From positions 1 to 64,000 of the forward strand of contig CAKUZW010000004.1 of assembly GCA_934718135.1 (NCBI GenBank): a stretch of DNA of 64,000 nucleotides, written 5' to 3'. Every line of letters starts with the position of its first letter. Position 1 is the first letter of the stretch. This DNA is from an uncultured Candidatus Melainabacteria bacterium. Lineage in GTDB: Bacteria; Cyanobacteriota; Vampirovibrionia; Gastranaerophilales; Gastranaerophilaceae. Shown one piece after another: positions 16,328 to 24,591 of the stretch. The notes under the pieces were generated by a model, which searched no databases, was not told where the DNA came from, and saw only the letters and a program-made list of their open reading frames with translations. The translations under genes and the position numbers were made by a program.

Positions 16328-17419
16328 ATGGTTACAAAAAAGGAAACATCAGATTTAGATTTTGAGGCTTTGTTAGAAAAATATGATTACAAGTTTCAAA
16401 AAGGCGATTTGGTAAAAGGTATTGTATGTGGGTTTGATAGTCAAGGTGTTTTAGTAGATATTGGGGCAAAAACAGTTGCTGTTATTCCTACTTACGAAGC
16501 TGTTGACAAAGGTGAAAACCCTGAAGATAAGTTTAAAAAAGGTGATGAAGGAGAATTCCTTATCATAAAAGAAGAAGATGAAGACGGAAAATTCTTACTT
16601 TCTAAGAAAAAAGTTGATTTTGCTTACGCTTGGAAAGAACTTGAAAAGGCTAAAGCAGAAGATCAAACAATCCTTGGTACCGTTGTTAATGTGGTTAAAG
16701 GTGGCGTTTTAGTTGAAGTTTCAGGTGTTAGAGGCTTTATTCCTTCTTCTCAATTGAGAGCTAGAGAAACTGATATTGAAGTTGGTTCTAAATTAGAAGT
16801 TAAAATCTTAACTCTTGATGCTCAACAAAATAATTTCATTTTGTCTAACAAAAAAGTTTATGAAGATACAGCAGAAGAAGCAAGAAAAAATATATTCTCT
16901 CAAATTGAATCGGGACAAGTTGTTAAAGGTGAAGTTGTAAGAATTACTGACTTCGGTGCTTTTATTGATTTAGGCGGTATTGATGGTTTACTTCCGTTAT
17001 CTCAATTGTCTTGGAGATGGATTGATCACCCGACAGATATTTTGAATGTTGGGGATAAGATTGATGTTGAAGTTATCGGGGTTGACCATGACAAACAAAG
17101 AGTTTCTTTGAGTTTGAAAAATCTTGAGCCTGATCCATGGATTGAAGCTGAGAAAAATATCAAAGAAGGCGATAAAGTTGAAGGAACTGTTACAAGACTA
17201 AAACATTTTGGTGCTTTTGTTGAAGTGTTCCCTGGAGTTGAAGCATTGCTTCCTCACAACGAAGTTGTTGATTATCAAAATGAAACTCAATCAATTCTTC
17301 AAGTGGGAGATAAGGTTCAGACTTATATCTTAAAATTCAACCCTGCCGATAAACGTATTGCGTTATCTGTACATGAACAAACAACATCTGAAGTTGGGAC
17401 TGAACCGACCGAAGAATAG
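16328..17419 (+). CDS. rpsA: 30S ribosomal protein S1 (four S1 domains)
   Basis: 363 residues with four successive S1 (OB-fold RNA-binding) domains starting at about residues 21, 107, 192 and 277. The first is GDLVKGIVCGFDSQGVLVDI, the second TILGTVVNVVKGGVLVEV, the third QVVKGEVVRITDFGAFIDL and the fourth DKVEGTVTRLKHFGAFVEV. S1 binds mRNA on the 30S subunit and helps initiation. Proteobacterial S1 has six domains and cyanobacterial S1 about three, so this short form suits the proposed lineage. GGAG just before the ATG supports the start. The C-terminus is acidic (EVGTEPTEE). Confidence 0.92.
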   Translation: MVTKKETSDLDFEALLEKYDYKFQKGDLVKGIVCGFDSQGVLVDIGAKTVAVIPTYEAVDKGENPEDKFKKGDEGEFLIIKEEDEDGKFLLSKKKVDFAYAWKELEKAKAEDQTILGTVVNVVKGGVLVEVSGVRGFIPSSQLRARETDIEVGSKLEVKILTLDAQQNNFILSNKKVYEDTAEEARKNIFSQIESGQVVKGEVVRITDFGAFIDLGGIDGLLPLSQLSWRWIDHPTDILNVGDKIDVEVIGVDHDKQRVSLSLKNLEPDPWIEAEKNIKEGDKVEGTVTRLKHFGAFVEVFPGVEALLPHNEVVDYQNETQSILQVGDKVQTYILKFNPADKRIALSVHEQTTSEVGTEPTEE

Positions 17420-17450
17420 GATTTGTTTAAAAACAATTTATAAATTTCAC

Positions 17451-17482
17451 AAAAACTCAAAGATTAATTTCTTTGGGTTTTT
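17451..17482 (+). terminator. Terminator after rpsA
   Basis: AAAAACTCAAAG (17451-17462) pairs with CTTTGGGTTTTT (17471-17482) with one G-T pair, followed by further T. Confidence 0.75.
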
Positions 17483-17527
17483 GACTTTTTAAAACTAATC
17501 ATTAAAGGAATATCATACATTTAGATG

Positions 17528-17556
17528 TTTACCGCTCTTAGAAAGTAATACATAAT
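17528..17556 (+). promoter_or_regulatory. Promoter of the flagellar gene group
   Basis: TTTACC, 17 nt, CATAAT, 26 nt before fliJ. It looks like a housekeeping sigma promoter; I see no sigma-28 type sequence. Confidence 0.4.
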
Positions 17557-17581
17557 AAATCAAGAAAGAGTAGTATACAAA

Positions 17582-18070
17582 ATGCCATTCCGCTATAGAT
17601 TGCAAAAAGTTTTGGATTTTAGAATAAACCAAAAAGAAGAGCAAAGAATGAAAGTTCAAAAGGCTCAACAGGCAGTTTATCAGGCGGAACAAGATATCAA
17701 GAAGAATAATCAAGATATTTTGGATACGAAAGAAGGTATGAGAGCTGCCAATCCGATGATGTACGAAACGTATGACAACTTTTTACAACATCTTTGGAAA
17801 AAAGCAGAAGAACTCGAAGCTGTAAGGCAAGACCTTCAAAAGAAATTAGATATCGAGGTTCAAAAACTGGTAAAGTGTGAACAAGCTGTAAAGGTCTTGG
17901 AAAAACACAAAGAAAAAAGTAAAGAAATCTATCTTGCAGAAGAAAAAGCTGCAGAACTAAAACAATTCTCGGAACTTGGTGTAACAAGATTTTTCAAACA
18001 AAGCCAAGAACGAGCATTGGAAGAAGAACAAGAAACTTTAAAACATTTGAAACAAATAGAAGGTAATTAA
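17582..18070 (+). CDS. fliJ: Flagellar export chaperone FliJ
   Basis: 162 residues, nearly all coiled coil, beginning FRYRLQKVLDFRINQKEEQ, the classic FliJ N-terminus. FliJ is the central-stalk-like partner of the FliI ATPase in the flagellar type III export apparatus and recycles export chaperones. The remaining sequence is Lys/Glu/Gln-rich helix with heptads throughout. It is the first gene of a three-gene flagellar run, followed after 3 nt by the FliK-like gene. FliI is not in the window. No strong Shine-Dalgarno sequence is visible. Confidence 0.85.
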   Translation: MPFRYRLQKVLDFRINQKEEQRMKVQKAQQAVYQAEQDIKKNNQDILDTKEGMRAANPMMYETYDNFLQHLWKKAEELEAVRQDLQKKLDIEVQKLVKCEQAVKVLEKHKEKSKEIYLAEEKAAELKQFSELGVTRFFKQSQERALEEEQETLKHLKQIEGN

Positions 18071-18073
18071 ATT

Positions 18074-18973
18074 ATGGGTATAGAAGCAACATCATCCGCA
18101 TCAGTAAGTAGTACAAGTTCAGTATCACAAGCTGCAAGTTCAACATCAACTGATAGTGCAAAAAAAACTTCAACGGACTCTTCTTTTAAAGATGAGATGA
18201 ATAAAGTATCAAAATCTGACTCTAAAAAGGAAGATAAAAAAGTTGAAAAATCTGATGAAAAAGTTCAAGCTGTGTCTGAAAAAACTGACAAAGATGAAAC
18301 AAGCAGTAAAGATAAAGATGATACAAATAATTTGACATTGACCGGCTCTGTTGATTCTTCAAATATTTTAGATATTAACAAAATGGGTGCTTTAAATTCT
18401 TTGAATAATGCCAATGCAATGTTATCAAATGATATTCAACAAATGATAAATAATACGGCACAAATTTCAGAAATATCAGGGGCTGCAAATGTTTCAGGTT
18501 CAATTTTTAGTTTTGGAAATTCGGACTCTAAAAACAGTATTTCAATGACTCAAAATGATGCTCAATTTTTTATAAATTTGACTCAGAATGACAATGTTTC
18601 AGCACAAAATATTGTTGCTCAATCTCAAGAAATGATAAATAGTGGAGCTGATGTTTCAGAAGTTCAACAAAGTGCAACTATTTCAAAAGCCTTATTAGAT
18701 GCGATAAATACGGCAAAAGAAACAAATCAACCATTAAGAATTGATTTTGACCAAAATGTTTCTGTTATTTTGAAAATTGGTAAAGACGGTGCACTGTCAG
18801 CGAATTTTATTCCGGGAGATAAGGCTGTAGAACAATATTTGAGAAATAATATTGAATCATTGAAGGCAACTTTCAACGAAAATGATTTGCCATATACAGA
18901 ATTGTCTTATTCAAACAGTTCAAAACAACAAAATGAGCGAAGAAGAAATAAACAGCAGCAAGGAGAACAATAA
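18074..18973 (+). CDS. FliK-like flagellar hook-length control protein
   Basis: 299 residues. The first 90 are low-complexity Ser/Thr/Lys/Asp, as expected for an exported, unfolded ruler segment. A Gln/Asn-rich middle follows. Residues about 225-285 resemble the FliK C-terminal switch domain: a beta-rich part (LRIDFDQNVSVILKIGKDG) followed by a helix (AVEQYLRNNIESLKATFNEN) and LPYTEL. FliK measures hook length and switches export specificity through FlhB. The position between fliJ and a hook/rod gene is the usual fliK context. The divergent central part lowers confidence. Its stop codon overlaps the next start (TAATG). Confidence 0.7.
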   Translation: MGIEATSSASVSSTSSVSQAASSTSTDSAKKTSTDSSFKDEMNKVSKSDSKKEDKKVEKSDEKVQAVSEKTDKDETSSKDKDDTNNLTLTGSVDSSNILDINKMGALNSLNNANAMLSNDIQQMINNTAQISEISGAANVSGSIFSFGNSDSKNSISMTQNDAQFFINLTQNDNVSAQNIVAQSQEMINSGADVSEVQQSATISKALLDAINTAKETNQPLRIDFDQNVSVILKIGKDGALSANFIPGDKAVEQYLRNNIESLKATFNENDLPYTELSYSNSSKQQNERRRNKQQQGEQ

Positions 18974-19812
18974 TGAATGATGCTTTTATTACAGCTATCA
19001 ACACCCAATATGCAACCGTAAACTGGATGGATGTTATTGCTGATAACATGACAAATGTTTATACTCCAGGGTTTAAGGAAAAGCAGGTTAATTTTAAAAC
19101 TTTCCTTGGTGGAGCAATAAATGATGATTATGATAAAAAAATGGGGCAAGGTAAATCTACTCCCGGAACTTCTAATGATAACGTGTTTTTAGAAGGTAAA
19201 GGGTTCTTTTTAACAAAAACTCCCGAAGGTAAAAATGTTTATACAAGGTTAGGTGAATTTACTTTTGACGGTGAAGGTGTTTATCGTGCTAAAAACGGTA
19301 ACACCGTTCAGGGTTACATTTTGAATGATAAAGGCGAAATTATGCAAGGTACAAAATCAATCAGTTCTGATTTGTACCAACAAACCGCATTAAAAGGCGG
19401 AGCTTTAGATGTTCCGACAACAAGTATCAAAATGTGGATTGACCCGAATAATGGTAAATATCTTGGAAAATATGACGAATATGAAATTAAAAATGACGGT
19501 ACAATTGTAGGTAAGGCTGAAAATGGTAAAAAAGTTGTGCCACTGTACCGTATAACAACTCGTAATTTTCACAATGCGGCAGGCCTTTATGAATATAAAG
19601 ACGGACAATTTTTAGAAACGGAAGAATCCGGTAAACCGGTTTTAGGTTGCGGTGAAATTCGTTCAGGGCTTTTAGAGTTGTCTAACGCTGATTTCAAAGG
19701 AAATATTTCTTATTACCAAATGGCTAAATTGCAAATGGAAGTTGTTAATAAATTGATTTCTTCAAACAAAGATTTATTGCAACAGGCTATGCAGTTGGTC
19801 AGCGGTTCTTAA
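18973..19812 (+). CDS. Flagellar rod/hook protein (FlgE/FlgF/FlgG family)
   Basis: 279 residues. The N-terminus (INTQYATVNWMDVIADNMTN, then VYTPGFKE) is the flagellar basal-body rod N-domain with its conserved ANNxxN-type helix. A central beta domain (GKGFFLTKTPEGKNVYTRLGE) follows. The C-terminus (GLLELSNADFKGNISYYQMA, then QLQMEVVNKLI-like helix) is the family C-domain that coils with the N-helix in the rod or hook. Its short length suits FlgF or FlgG better than FlgE; I cannot choose. The start overlaps the FliK-like stop, so the two are translationally coupled. Confidence 0.82.
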   Translation: MNDAFITAINTQYATVNWMDVIADNMTNVYTPGFKEKQVNFKTFLGGAINDDYDKKMGQGKSTPGTSNDNVFLEGKGFFLTKTPEGKNVYTRLGEFTFDGEGVYRAKNGNTVQGYILNDKGEIMQGTKSISSDLYQQTALKGGALDVPTTSIKMWIDPNNGKYLGKYDEYEIKNDGTIVGKAENGKKVVPLYRITTRNFHNAAGLYEYKDGQFLETEESGKPVLGCGEIRSGLLELSNADFKGNISYYQMAKLQMEVVNKLISSNKDLLQQAMQLVSGS

Positions 19813-19850
19813 TAATATTTATTATTTTTTGTATATTAAACTCCATTTTG

Positions 19851-19874
19851 AAAGAGGCTATTCGCCTCTTTTTT
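19851..19874 (+). terminator. Terminator after the flagellar genes
   Basis: AAAGAGGC, 5-nt loop, GCCTCTTT, then a T run (19851-19874). Confidence 0.8.
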
Positions 19875-19946
19875 ATTTTATTATTTACTTTTTGTAAAAA
19901 TTTAAGTACAATAAAGGTGCTAAGTAGTTGTAAAGAGGTTTTAGTA

Positions 19947-20381
19947 ATGGAAAAGTTGAAAATTGCGATAGGGTCTGACCATGGTGGTTTTGAATATAAA
20001 GAAAAAATTAAAGAATATTTGAAATCAAAGGGTTATGATTTTGTTGATGTAGGAACTTATTCAACAGACTCTTGCGATTATCCTGTAATTGCAAAGGATG
20101 TTGCAAATAAAGTTGTAAGTGGAGATGTTGATAGAGGTATTTTGATTTGTGGAACAGGTATCGGAATGTCAATTACCGCTAACAAAGTAAAAGGTATTAG
20201 AGCTGCATTATGTGGCGATACATTTTCTGCTCGAGCTACAAGAGCTCATAACAATTCAAATATTTTGTGCTTGGGCGAAAGAGTTATTGGTATTCAATTG
20301 GCATTAGATATTGTTGATATTTGGTTAAATACTGATTTTGAGGGTGGTCGCCACCAAAGACGTATTGATATGATAGAATAG
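19947..20381 (+). CDS. rpiB: Ribose-5-phosphate isomerase B
   Basis: 144 residues from the ATG at 19947; the longer open frame upstream runs through the terminator of the previous gene and is rejected. It interconverts ribose 5-phosphate and ribulose 5-phosphate in the pentose phosphate pathway. Family features are AIGSDHGGFEYKEKI at the N-terminus (Asp11, His12), the catalytic Cys68 in LICGTGIGMSITANK, and RAHNNSNILCLGERVIG. AGAGG lies upstream of the ATG. It is followed after 14 nt by rsfS. Confidence 0.95.
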   Translation: MEKLKIAIGSDHGGFEYKEKIKEYLKSKGYDFVDVGTYSTDSCDYPVIAKDVANKVVSGDVDRGILICGTGIGMSITANKVKGIRAALCGDTFSARATRAHNNSNILCLGERVIGIQLALDIVDIWLNTDFEGGRHQRRIDMIE

Positions 20382-20395
20382 AAAGGATTTTTAAA

Positions 20396-20791
20396 TTGGA
20401 AAATATAGATTCTCATAAATTTGCTTGTGCAATTGCTCAATTTTTGGATGATAAACTGGCTAAAGATATTACAATATTAAATATTAGTAATGTCTCATCC
20501 TTGGCTGATTATTTTGTAATTGCAACAGGAGATTCTACTCCGCAAGTTAAAGCATTAATGGAAACAACAAAAGATAAAGTTAAAACTATTTTTTCTCGTT
20601 TGCCGATAAGACAAGAAAATGACAACAAAAATCGTTGGAATTTACTTGATTACGGTGATGTTGTTGTTCATATTTTGCATAAAGAAGAACGTGAAACTTA
20701 TGCTATAGAAAAATTCTGGAATCATGCTTATAGCATTCAAGAAGATGAGTGGAGAAAAGTTGCTAAAGAATTTAGTGAATACGAAAAATAA
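20396..20791 (+). CDS. rsfS: Ribosome silencing factor RsfS
   Basis: 131 residues of the RsfS/Iojap family, which binds L14 on the 50S subunit and blocks subunit joining when nutrients are scarce. Motifs are KDITILNISNVSSLADYFVI, ATGDSTPQVKAL, and a C-terminal WNLLDYGDVVVHI that normally contacts L14. The start is a TTG preceded by AAAGG at good spacing; there is no suitable ATG. It is co-transcribed with rpiB. Confidence 0.93.
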   Translation: MENIDSHKFACAIAQFLDDKLAKDITILNISNVSSLADYFVIATGDSTPQVKALMETTKDKVKTIFSRLPIRQENDNKNRWNLLDYGDVVVHILHKEERETYAIEKFWNHAYSIQEDEWRKVAKEFSEYEK

Positions 20792-20819
20792 AAAAGAAGG
20801 TCATTAGACCTTCTTTTTT
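20791..20819 (+). terminator. Terminator after rsfS
   Basis: A perfect 12-bp stem (20791-20802 with 20807-20818), loop ATTA, ending in a T run. Confidence 0.85.
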
Positions 20820-20880
20820 ATTTTCTGGATACTTTTTCTAAAAAATCGTCAGTGTTTTCGCATTCGATAATTTCGCCCAT

Positions 20881-20935
20881 TTTTATTTTTATTTTTATTT
20901 TCTTATTTTCTTATTTTCTTATTTTCCCTTATATT
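20881..20935. repeat. Pyrimidine-rich simple repeat
   Basis: Tandem TTTTTA followed by tandem TTTTCTTA units ending in TTTTCCCTTATA, directly downstream of the phosphohexomutase stop codon. Related tracts occur at 34202-34232 and, reversed, at 48466-48498. Confidence 0.6.
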
Positions 20936-22362
20936 TTTGTATTAATCATTTTATCTAGGAATGAAGTCATTGCATTTTTAAATTGTTCACATTCTTCTTT
21001 TGTTTTTGCTTCAAATCTGAGCGTAAATACAGGTTCTGTGTTGCTTTGTCTTATTAGAGCAAAGCCTCCGTTAAATACAATTCTCATTCCATCTAGGGTT
21101 ACAATTTCTTTTATATCTGAACCAAACATATCAGGATGAGTTTGAACTTCTTGCTTCATTGCTTCAAGAACTTCTTTTTTCAAATTGTTCGGGCAGGGAT
21201 ATCTTACTTCATCACTTGTGAAAACTTTAGTGAAAGGTTCGAGCAAATCTTCCAATTTAAATTCCGGATTTTCTTCTTTGTTTTTTGCAATTATTTCAAT
21301 CATTCTGCAACCTGCGTAAATTGCATCGTCAAATCCGTAATATCTGTCTTTAAAGAATGTATGACCACTCATTTCGCCACCTAACAGAGCATGTGTTTCT
21401 TTCATTTTTTCTTTGATATAGCCATGACCTGTTTTGCACATAACAGCTTTTGCTCCAGTCTCATTTATTGTGTCATACAAAACTTGAGAACATTTAACTT
21501 CTGAAACAACTGTTAATTTTGGACCAAGAGTGTTTATCATATCAAGAGCATAAATTAATAATAACTTATCACCTGTAAGTGGTCTGCCTTGAGTGTCAAC
21601 AACACCAATTCTATCGCTATCTCCGTCATAAGCAATTCCAACATCTGCTTTATTTTCAACAACAGTTTTAGATAGAGTTTCAAGAGTTGATAGAACACTT
21701 GGGTTTGGATGATGATTTGGAAAATTTCCGTCAGGTTCAGAGAATAATTCAATAACTTCGCACCCTAAATCTCTGTACAATTGAGGTCCAACAATTCCGC
21801 CTGTTGCATTTGCACTGTCAACGACAACTTTAATTCCTTGACCTATTCTTCCAAATTTTTCTTTCATTTCTTCAACGTATTCAGGAATAATTTCGGTATC
21901 AAAATTACGTGTAGAAAGAACTTCCGGAAGAGGTTTCCAATTTTTGAATGTCAATTCTTTAACTTCTTTTATTTGAACTTCATTCAAGGTTTGTCTTGCG
22001 TGTGTCATTTTTAGTCCGTTATATTCTTTTGGATTATGGCTTGCAGTGATAATCATTGCTCCATCAAGATTGTGAGCAACTTCAGAATAATAACCTAGAG
22101 GTGTTGGAGCAAGTCCTAAATCTTCAATATGATGAACATTACAATCTACAAGACCAGAAATAAGTGCTTGTTTTAATTTAGGAGAATGAAGTCTTGCATC
22201 CATACAAACACTGATTTTTAATTCTCTTGCTTCTTTTTTTGTTTGTTCGATTAACCAATTAACGTAGCCAAAAGCGATATTATAAAATAATTCTTCTGTA
22301 ATATCTTCTGTATAAATTCCTCTTATATCATTTTTACCAAATGCGTGTTCATATCTTTGCAT
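20929..22362 (-). CDS. Phosphomannomutase/phosphoglucomutase
   Basis: 477 residues of the alpha-D-phosphohexomutase family. It moves phosphate between C6 and C1 of glucose or mannose, feeding nucleotide-sugar and LPS synthesis. The four signature loops are present: catalytic phosphoserine Ser108 in TASHNPKEYNG, the metal loop DGDSDRIG, the sugar-binding loop GGEMSGHTFF, and the phosphate-binding loop RQSNTEP. KNDIRGIYTEDI at the N-terminus is typical of the bifunctional PMM/PGM (AlgC, ManB) group. Sequence alone does not set the preferred sugar. The gene is divergent from an ABC permease. Confidence 0.93.
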   Translation of the reverse strand: MQRYEHAFGKNDIRGIYTEDITEELFYNIAFGYVNWLIEQTKKEARELKISVCMDARLHSPKLKQALISGLVDCNVHHIEDLGLAPTPLGYYSEVAHNLDGAMIITASHNPKEYNGLKMTHARQTLNEVQIKEVKELTFKNWKPLPEVLSTRNFDTEIIPEYVEEMKEKFGRIGQGIKVVVDSANATGGIVGPQLYRDLGCEVIELFSEPDGNFPNHHPNPSVLSTLETLSKTVVENKADVGIAYDGDSDRIGVVDTQGRPLTGDKLLLIYALDMINTLGPKLTVVSEVKCSQVLYDTINETGAKAVMCKTGHGYIKEKMKETHALLGGEMSGHTFFKDRYYGFDDAIYAGCRMIEIIAKNKEENPEFKLEDLLEPFTKVFTSDEVRYPCPNNLKKEVLEAMKQEVQTHPDMFGSDIKEIVTLDGMRIVFNGGFALIRQSNTEPVFTLRFEAKTKEECEQFKNAMTSFLDKMINTKI

Positions 22363-22364
22363 AT

Positions 22365-22393
22365 TTCACATCTCCCTAAATTTATTCTATAAT
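22365..22393 (+). promoter_or_regulatory. Promoter of the ABC permease, very close to its start
   Basis: TTCACA, exactly 17 nt, TATAAT. Only 11 nt separate the -10 box from the ATG at 22405, giving a predicted 5' leader of about 5 nt. Confidence 0.6.
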
Positions 22394-22404
22394 TGAAGCA
22401 TACC

Positions 22405-23289
22405 ATGAACAAATTTTTAAATAAATTCTTGAATACTCAAAGTTGTGCCGCATGGATTTTTATAATGCCTGCAATTTTAGGAACTTTAATTTTTATTATT
22501 ATTCCGGTTATTTGTTCTTTTGGTTTGAGCTTTGCAAAATGGGATTTGCTAAACCCTATACAGTTTGTGGGTTTTGAAAATTATATAAATCTTTTTAAAT
22601 CTCATTTGTTTTATAAGATTTTATTAAATACCCTAGTTTTTGCTCTATCAACTTCTATTTTAGGGGTGATTATTCCATTAATTTTAGCATCAATTTTGAA
22701 TTCTAAAATAAGGGGAAGTGAATTTTATAAAACGGCATATTTTTTACCGTTTATTACCCCAATGGTTGTTGTAGGGATTGTTTGGGCATGGATTTTTGAT
22801 CCAAATATCGGATTGCTTAATCAAGTTTTACATCTTCACATAAATTGGTTGTATGATTCAAGTTTTGCACTTCCCGCATTGATTATCGTTTCTGTTTGGA
22901 AACTTATCGGCTATAATATGATAATATTTTTATCTTCATTATCTGCGATATCTCAAAGTATGTTCGAAGCTGCAAAAATAGATGGAGCAAATTCATTTCA
23001 AACTTTCAAAAATGTGACTATTCCTTTGATGTCTCCTACAATATTTTTTGTTGTAATAATTACCGCAATTTCATCATTCCAAGTTTTTGATTTGATTTAT
23101 TTGATGACTCAGGGCGGGCCGTTTGATAGTACAAATGTTTTGGTTTATGCAATTTATAAAAATGCTTTTGAATATTTTAATGTAGGAAAAGCCAGTGCAA
23201 TTGCCTATGTTTTGTTTGTAATTATTCTATTTTTAACTCTTATACAGTGGCATTTTAGAAAAAAACTTGTATATAACGAAAACGATTAA
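22405..23289 (+). CDS. Sugar ABC transporter permease (MalF/UgpA type)
   Basis: 294 residues from the ATG at 22405. A TTG four codons earlier lies inside the -10 box, so it is rejected. Six membrane segments are expected, and the cytoplasmic EAA loop (EAAKIDGANSFQTFKNVTIP) that docks the ATPase is intact at about residues 195-215. SCAAWIFIMPAILGTLIFII and QGGPFDSTNVLVYAIYKNAF are characteristic of carbohydrate uptake permeases of the CUT1 class. No second permease, binding protein or ATPase is next to it, which is unusual for a system of this class; they may be elsewhere. Confidence 0.92.
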   Translation: MNKFLNKFLNTQSCAAWIFIMPAILGTLIFIIIPVICSFGLSFAKWDLLNPIQFVGFENYINLFKSHLFYKILLNTLVFALSTSILGVIIPLILASILNSKIRGSEFYKTAYFLPFITPMVVVGIVWAWIFDPNIGLLNQVLHLHINWLYDSSFALPALIIVSVWKLIGYNMIIFLSSLSAISQSMFEAAKIDGANSFQTFKNVTIPLMSPTIFFVVIITAISSFQVFDLIYLMTQGGPFDSTNVLVYAIYKNAFEYFNVGKASAIAYVLFVIILFLTLIQWHFRKKLVYNEND

Positions 23290-23295
23290 TTTTTT

Positions 23296-23502
23296 CTAAA
23301 AAATCAATTCTACATTATTAGAGATTGGGATATCTTTTAAAATATTTTTAATATTTGGTGTTGAAACCTTATAAACTATTTTTTTGTCAGAATTTTTATT
23401 AAATAAATTAGTTGAAGAAATTATGATTTCTTTAGTTGTCTCAAATAAATTGAGGTTACTCAAATCAATAATTTCTGTTTTTTCTTTTAATATTGTACTC
23501 AT
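23296..23502 (-). CDS. Small unknown protein, 68 aa
   Basis: I do not recognise the family. From the ATG at 23502 the frame encodes a short alternating strand/helix protein (STILKEKTEIIDLSNLNLF, then TPNIKNILKDIPISNN). The IIDLSNLNLF strand is faintly reminiscent of STAS-type anti-sigma antagonist folds, but it is too short to call. A TTG six codons upstream is possible. No Shine-Dalgarno sequence is visible. It ends 6 nt from the convergent permease and is divergent from kdsD, so it is an independent unit if real. Composition matches its neighbours. Confidence 0.55.
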   Translation of the reverse strand: MSTILKEKTEIIDLSNLNLFETTKEIIISSTNLFNKNSDKKIVYKVSTPNIKNILKDIPISNNVELIF

Positions 23503-23610
23503 ACTAAATTTTTCGGACAAAATTTACGAATTTTAAATAAAATTTGTAAATATAATACTTTTATATGATATTTATTGTATAATTTTCTTACAAGGTTTAG
23601 GGAGGCAAGT

Positions 23611-24591
23611 ATGGTGGCAATGTCTTTAAGTAAAATAAACAGTCTTGCAAAAGAAGTTTTGGATATTGAAGCTAAATCCATTTTGAGATTGAAAGATAAT
23701 ATCGGGGTTGAGTTTGATAAAGCAATTGATATTTTATATAATTGTAAAGGTCGTGTAATCGTTACCGGCATGGGCAAATCAGGTTTGATAGGTAAAAAAA
23801 TTGCAGCTACAATGTCATCAACCGGCACTCCTACATATTTTTTACATCCGGCAGAAAGTACACACGGTGATTCCGGTGTAATTACAAGAAACGATGTAAT
23901 TATTGCTATTTCAAACAGTGGTGAAACTCAAGAATTACTAAACCTTCTTCCATTAATCAAACGTTTTGGTTGTGAAATGATTGGGATGACAGGGAATTTA
24001 AATTCAACTTTAGCTAAAACCAGTGAAGTTGTATTGGATATTTCTGTTGAAAGAGAAGCATGTCCATTAGGTAAAGCTCCAACTGCCAGTACAACTGCTA
24101 CTCTTGCAATGGGAGATGCTTTAGCCGTTTGTTTAATGGAAAAGAAAGGTTTTACTAAAGAGGACTTTTTACTTTATCATCCGTCAGGAAAATTGGGTAA
24201 AGGTTTGACATACAAGGTTCGAGATTTAATGATAACTGGAGATAAGATGCCTTTGGTTTCAGAAGGAGAGTCTTTTTCTGAAGTTATTAAAACAATTTCT
24301 GATTATAAATTAGGTATGGCTATGGTTTTGGATTCAGATAAAAAGCTTGCAGGTGTTTTAACTGATGGTGATATCAGAAGAACAGTAATAAAATACCCTG
24401 ATACTTCTGATGTTAAGGTTAAAGATGTTATGACTTCCAACCCTAAAAAAATAACGCCTGATGCTTATGCGGCTTCTGCTCTTAATTTGATGGAAAAATA
24501 TTCGATTACGGCTCTTGCTGTTGTTGATGAAAATAATATTCCTGTTGGAGTTATTCATGTTCACGATTTGTTGAGAGCTGGGGTGGCGTAG
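23611..24591 (+). CDS. kdsD: Arabinose-5-phosphate isomerase (Kdo pathway)
   Basis: 326 residues from the ATG at 23611, which follows GGGAGG at ideal spacing. It converts ribulose 5-phosphate to arabinose 5-phosphate, the first step toward Kdo for lipopolysaccharide. The SIS domain (residues about 30-170) contains VTGMGKSGLIGKKIAATMSS, STGTPTYFLHPAES, THGDSGVI, and the serine/threonine-rich SNSGET loop. Two CBS domains follow (about 200-326) with VLTDGDIRR and ALAVVDENNIPVGVIH. It abuts kdsC without a gap, so this is the biosynthetic KdsD and not a stray sugar isomerase. Confidence 0.95.
   Translation: MVAMSLSKINSLAKEVLDIEAKSILRLKDNIGVEFDKAIDILYNCKGRVIVTGMGKSGLIGKKIAATMSSTGTPTYFLHPAESTHGDSGVITRNDVIIAISNSGETQELLNLLPLIKRFGCEMIGMTGNLNSTLAKTSEVVLDISVEREACPLGKAPTASTTATLAMGDALAVCLMEKKGFTKEDFLLYHPSGKLGKGLTYKVRDLMITGDKMPLVSEGESFSEVIKTISDYKLGMAMVLDSDKKLAGVLTDGDIRRTVIKYPDTSDVKVKDVMTSNPKKITPDAYAASALNLMEKYSITALAVVDENNIPVGVIHVHDLLRAGVA

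Noticed and set aside
19848..19946. N-terminal extension of rpiB
   Set aside because: It overlaps the terminator of the flagellar operon. RpiB proteins begin right at MEKLKIAIGSDHGG and the ATG at 19947 has a ribosome-binding site.
20818..20880. Twenty-codon minus-strand frame MGEIIECENTDDFLEKVSRK
   Set aside because: It looks protein-like but is tiny, has no ribosome-binding site and sits between a terminator and a simple repeat. It might be a gene remnant; not enough to call.
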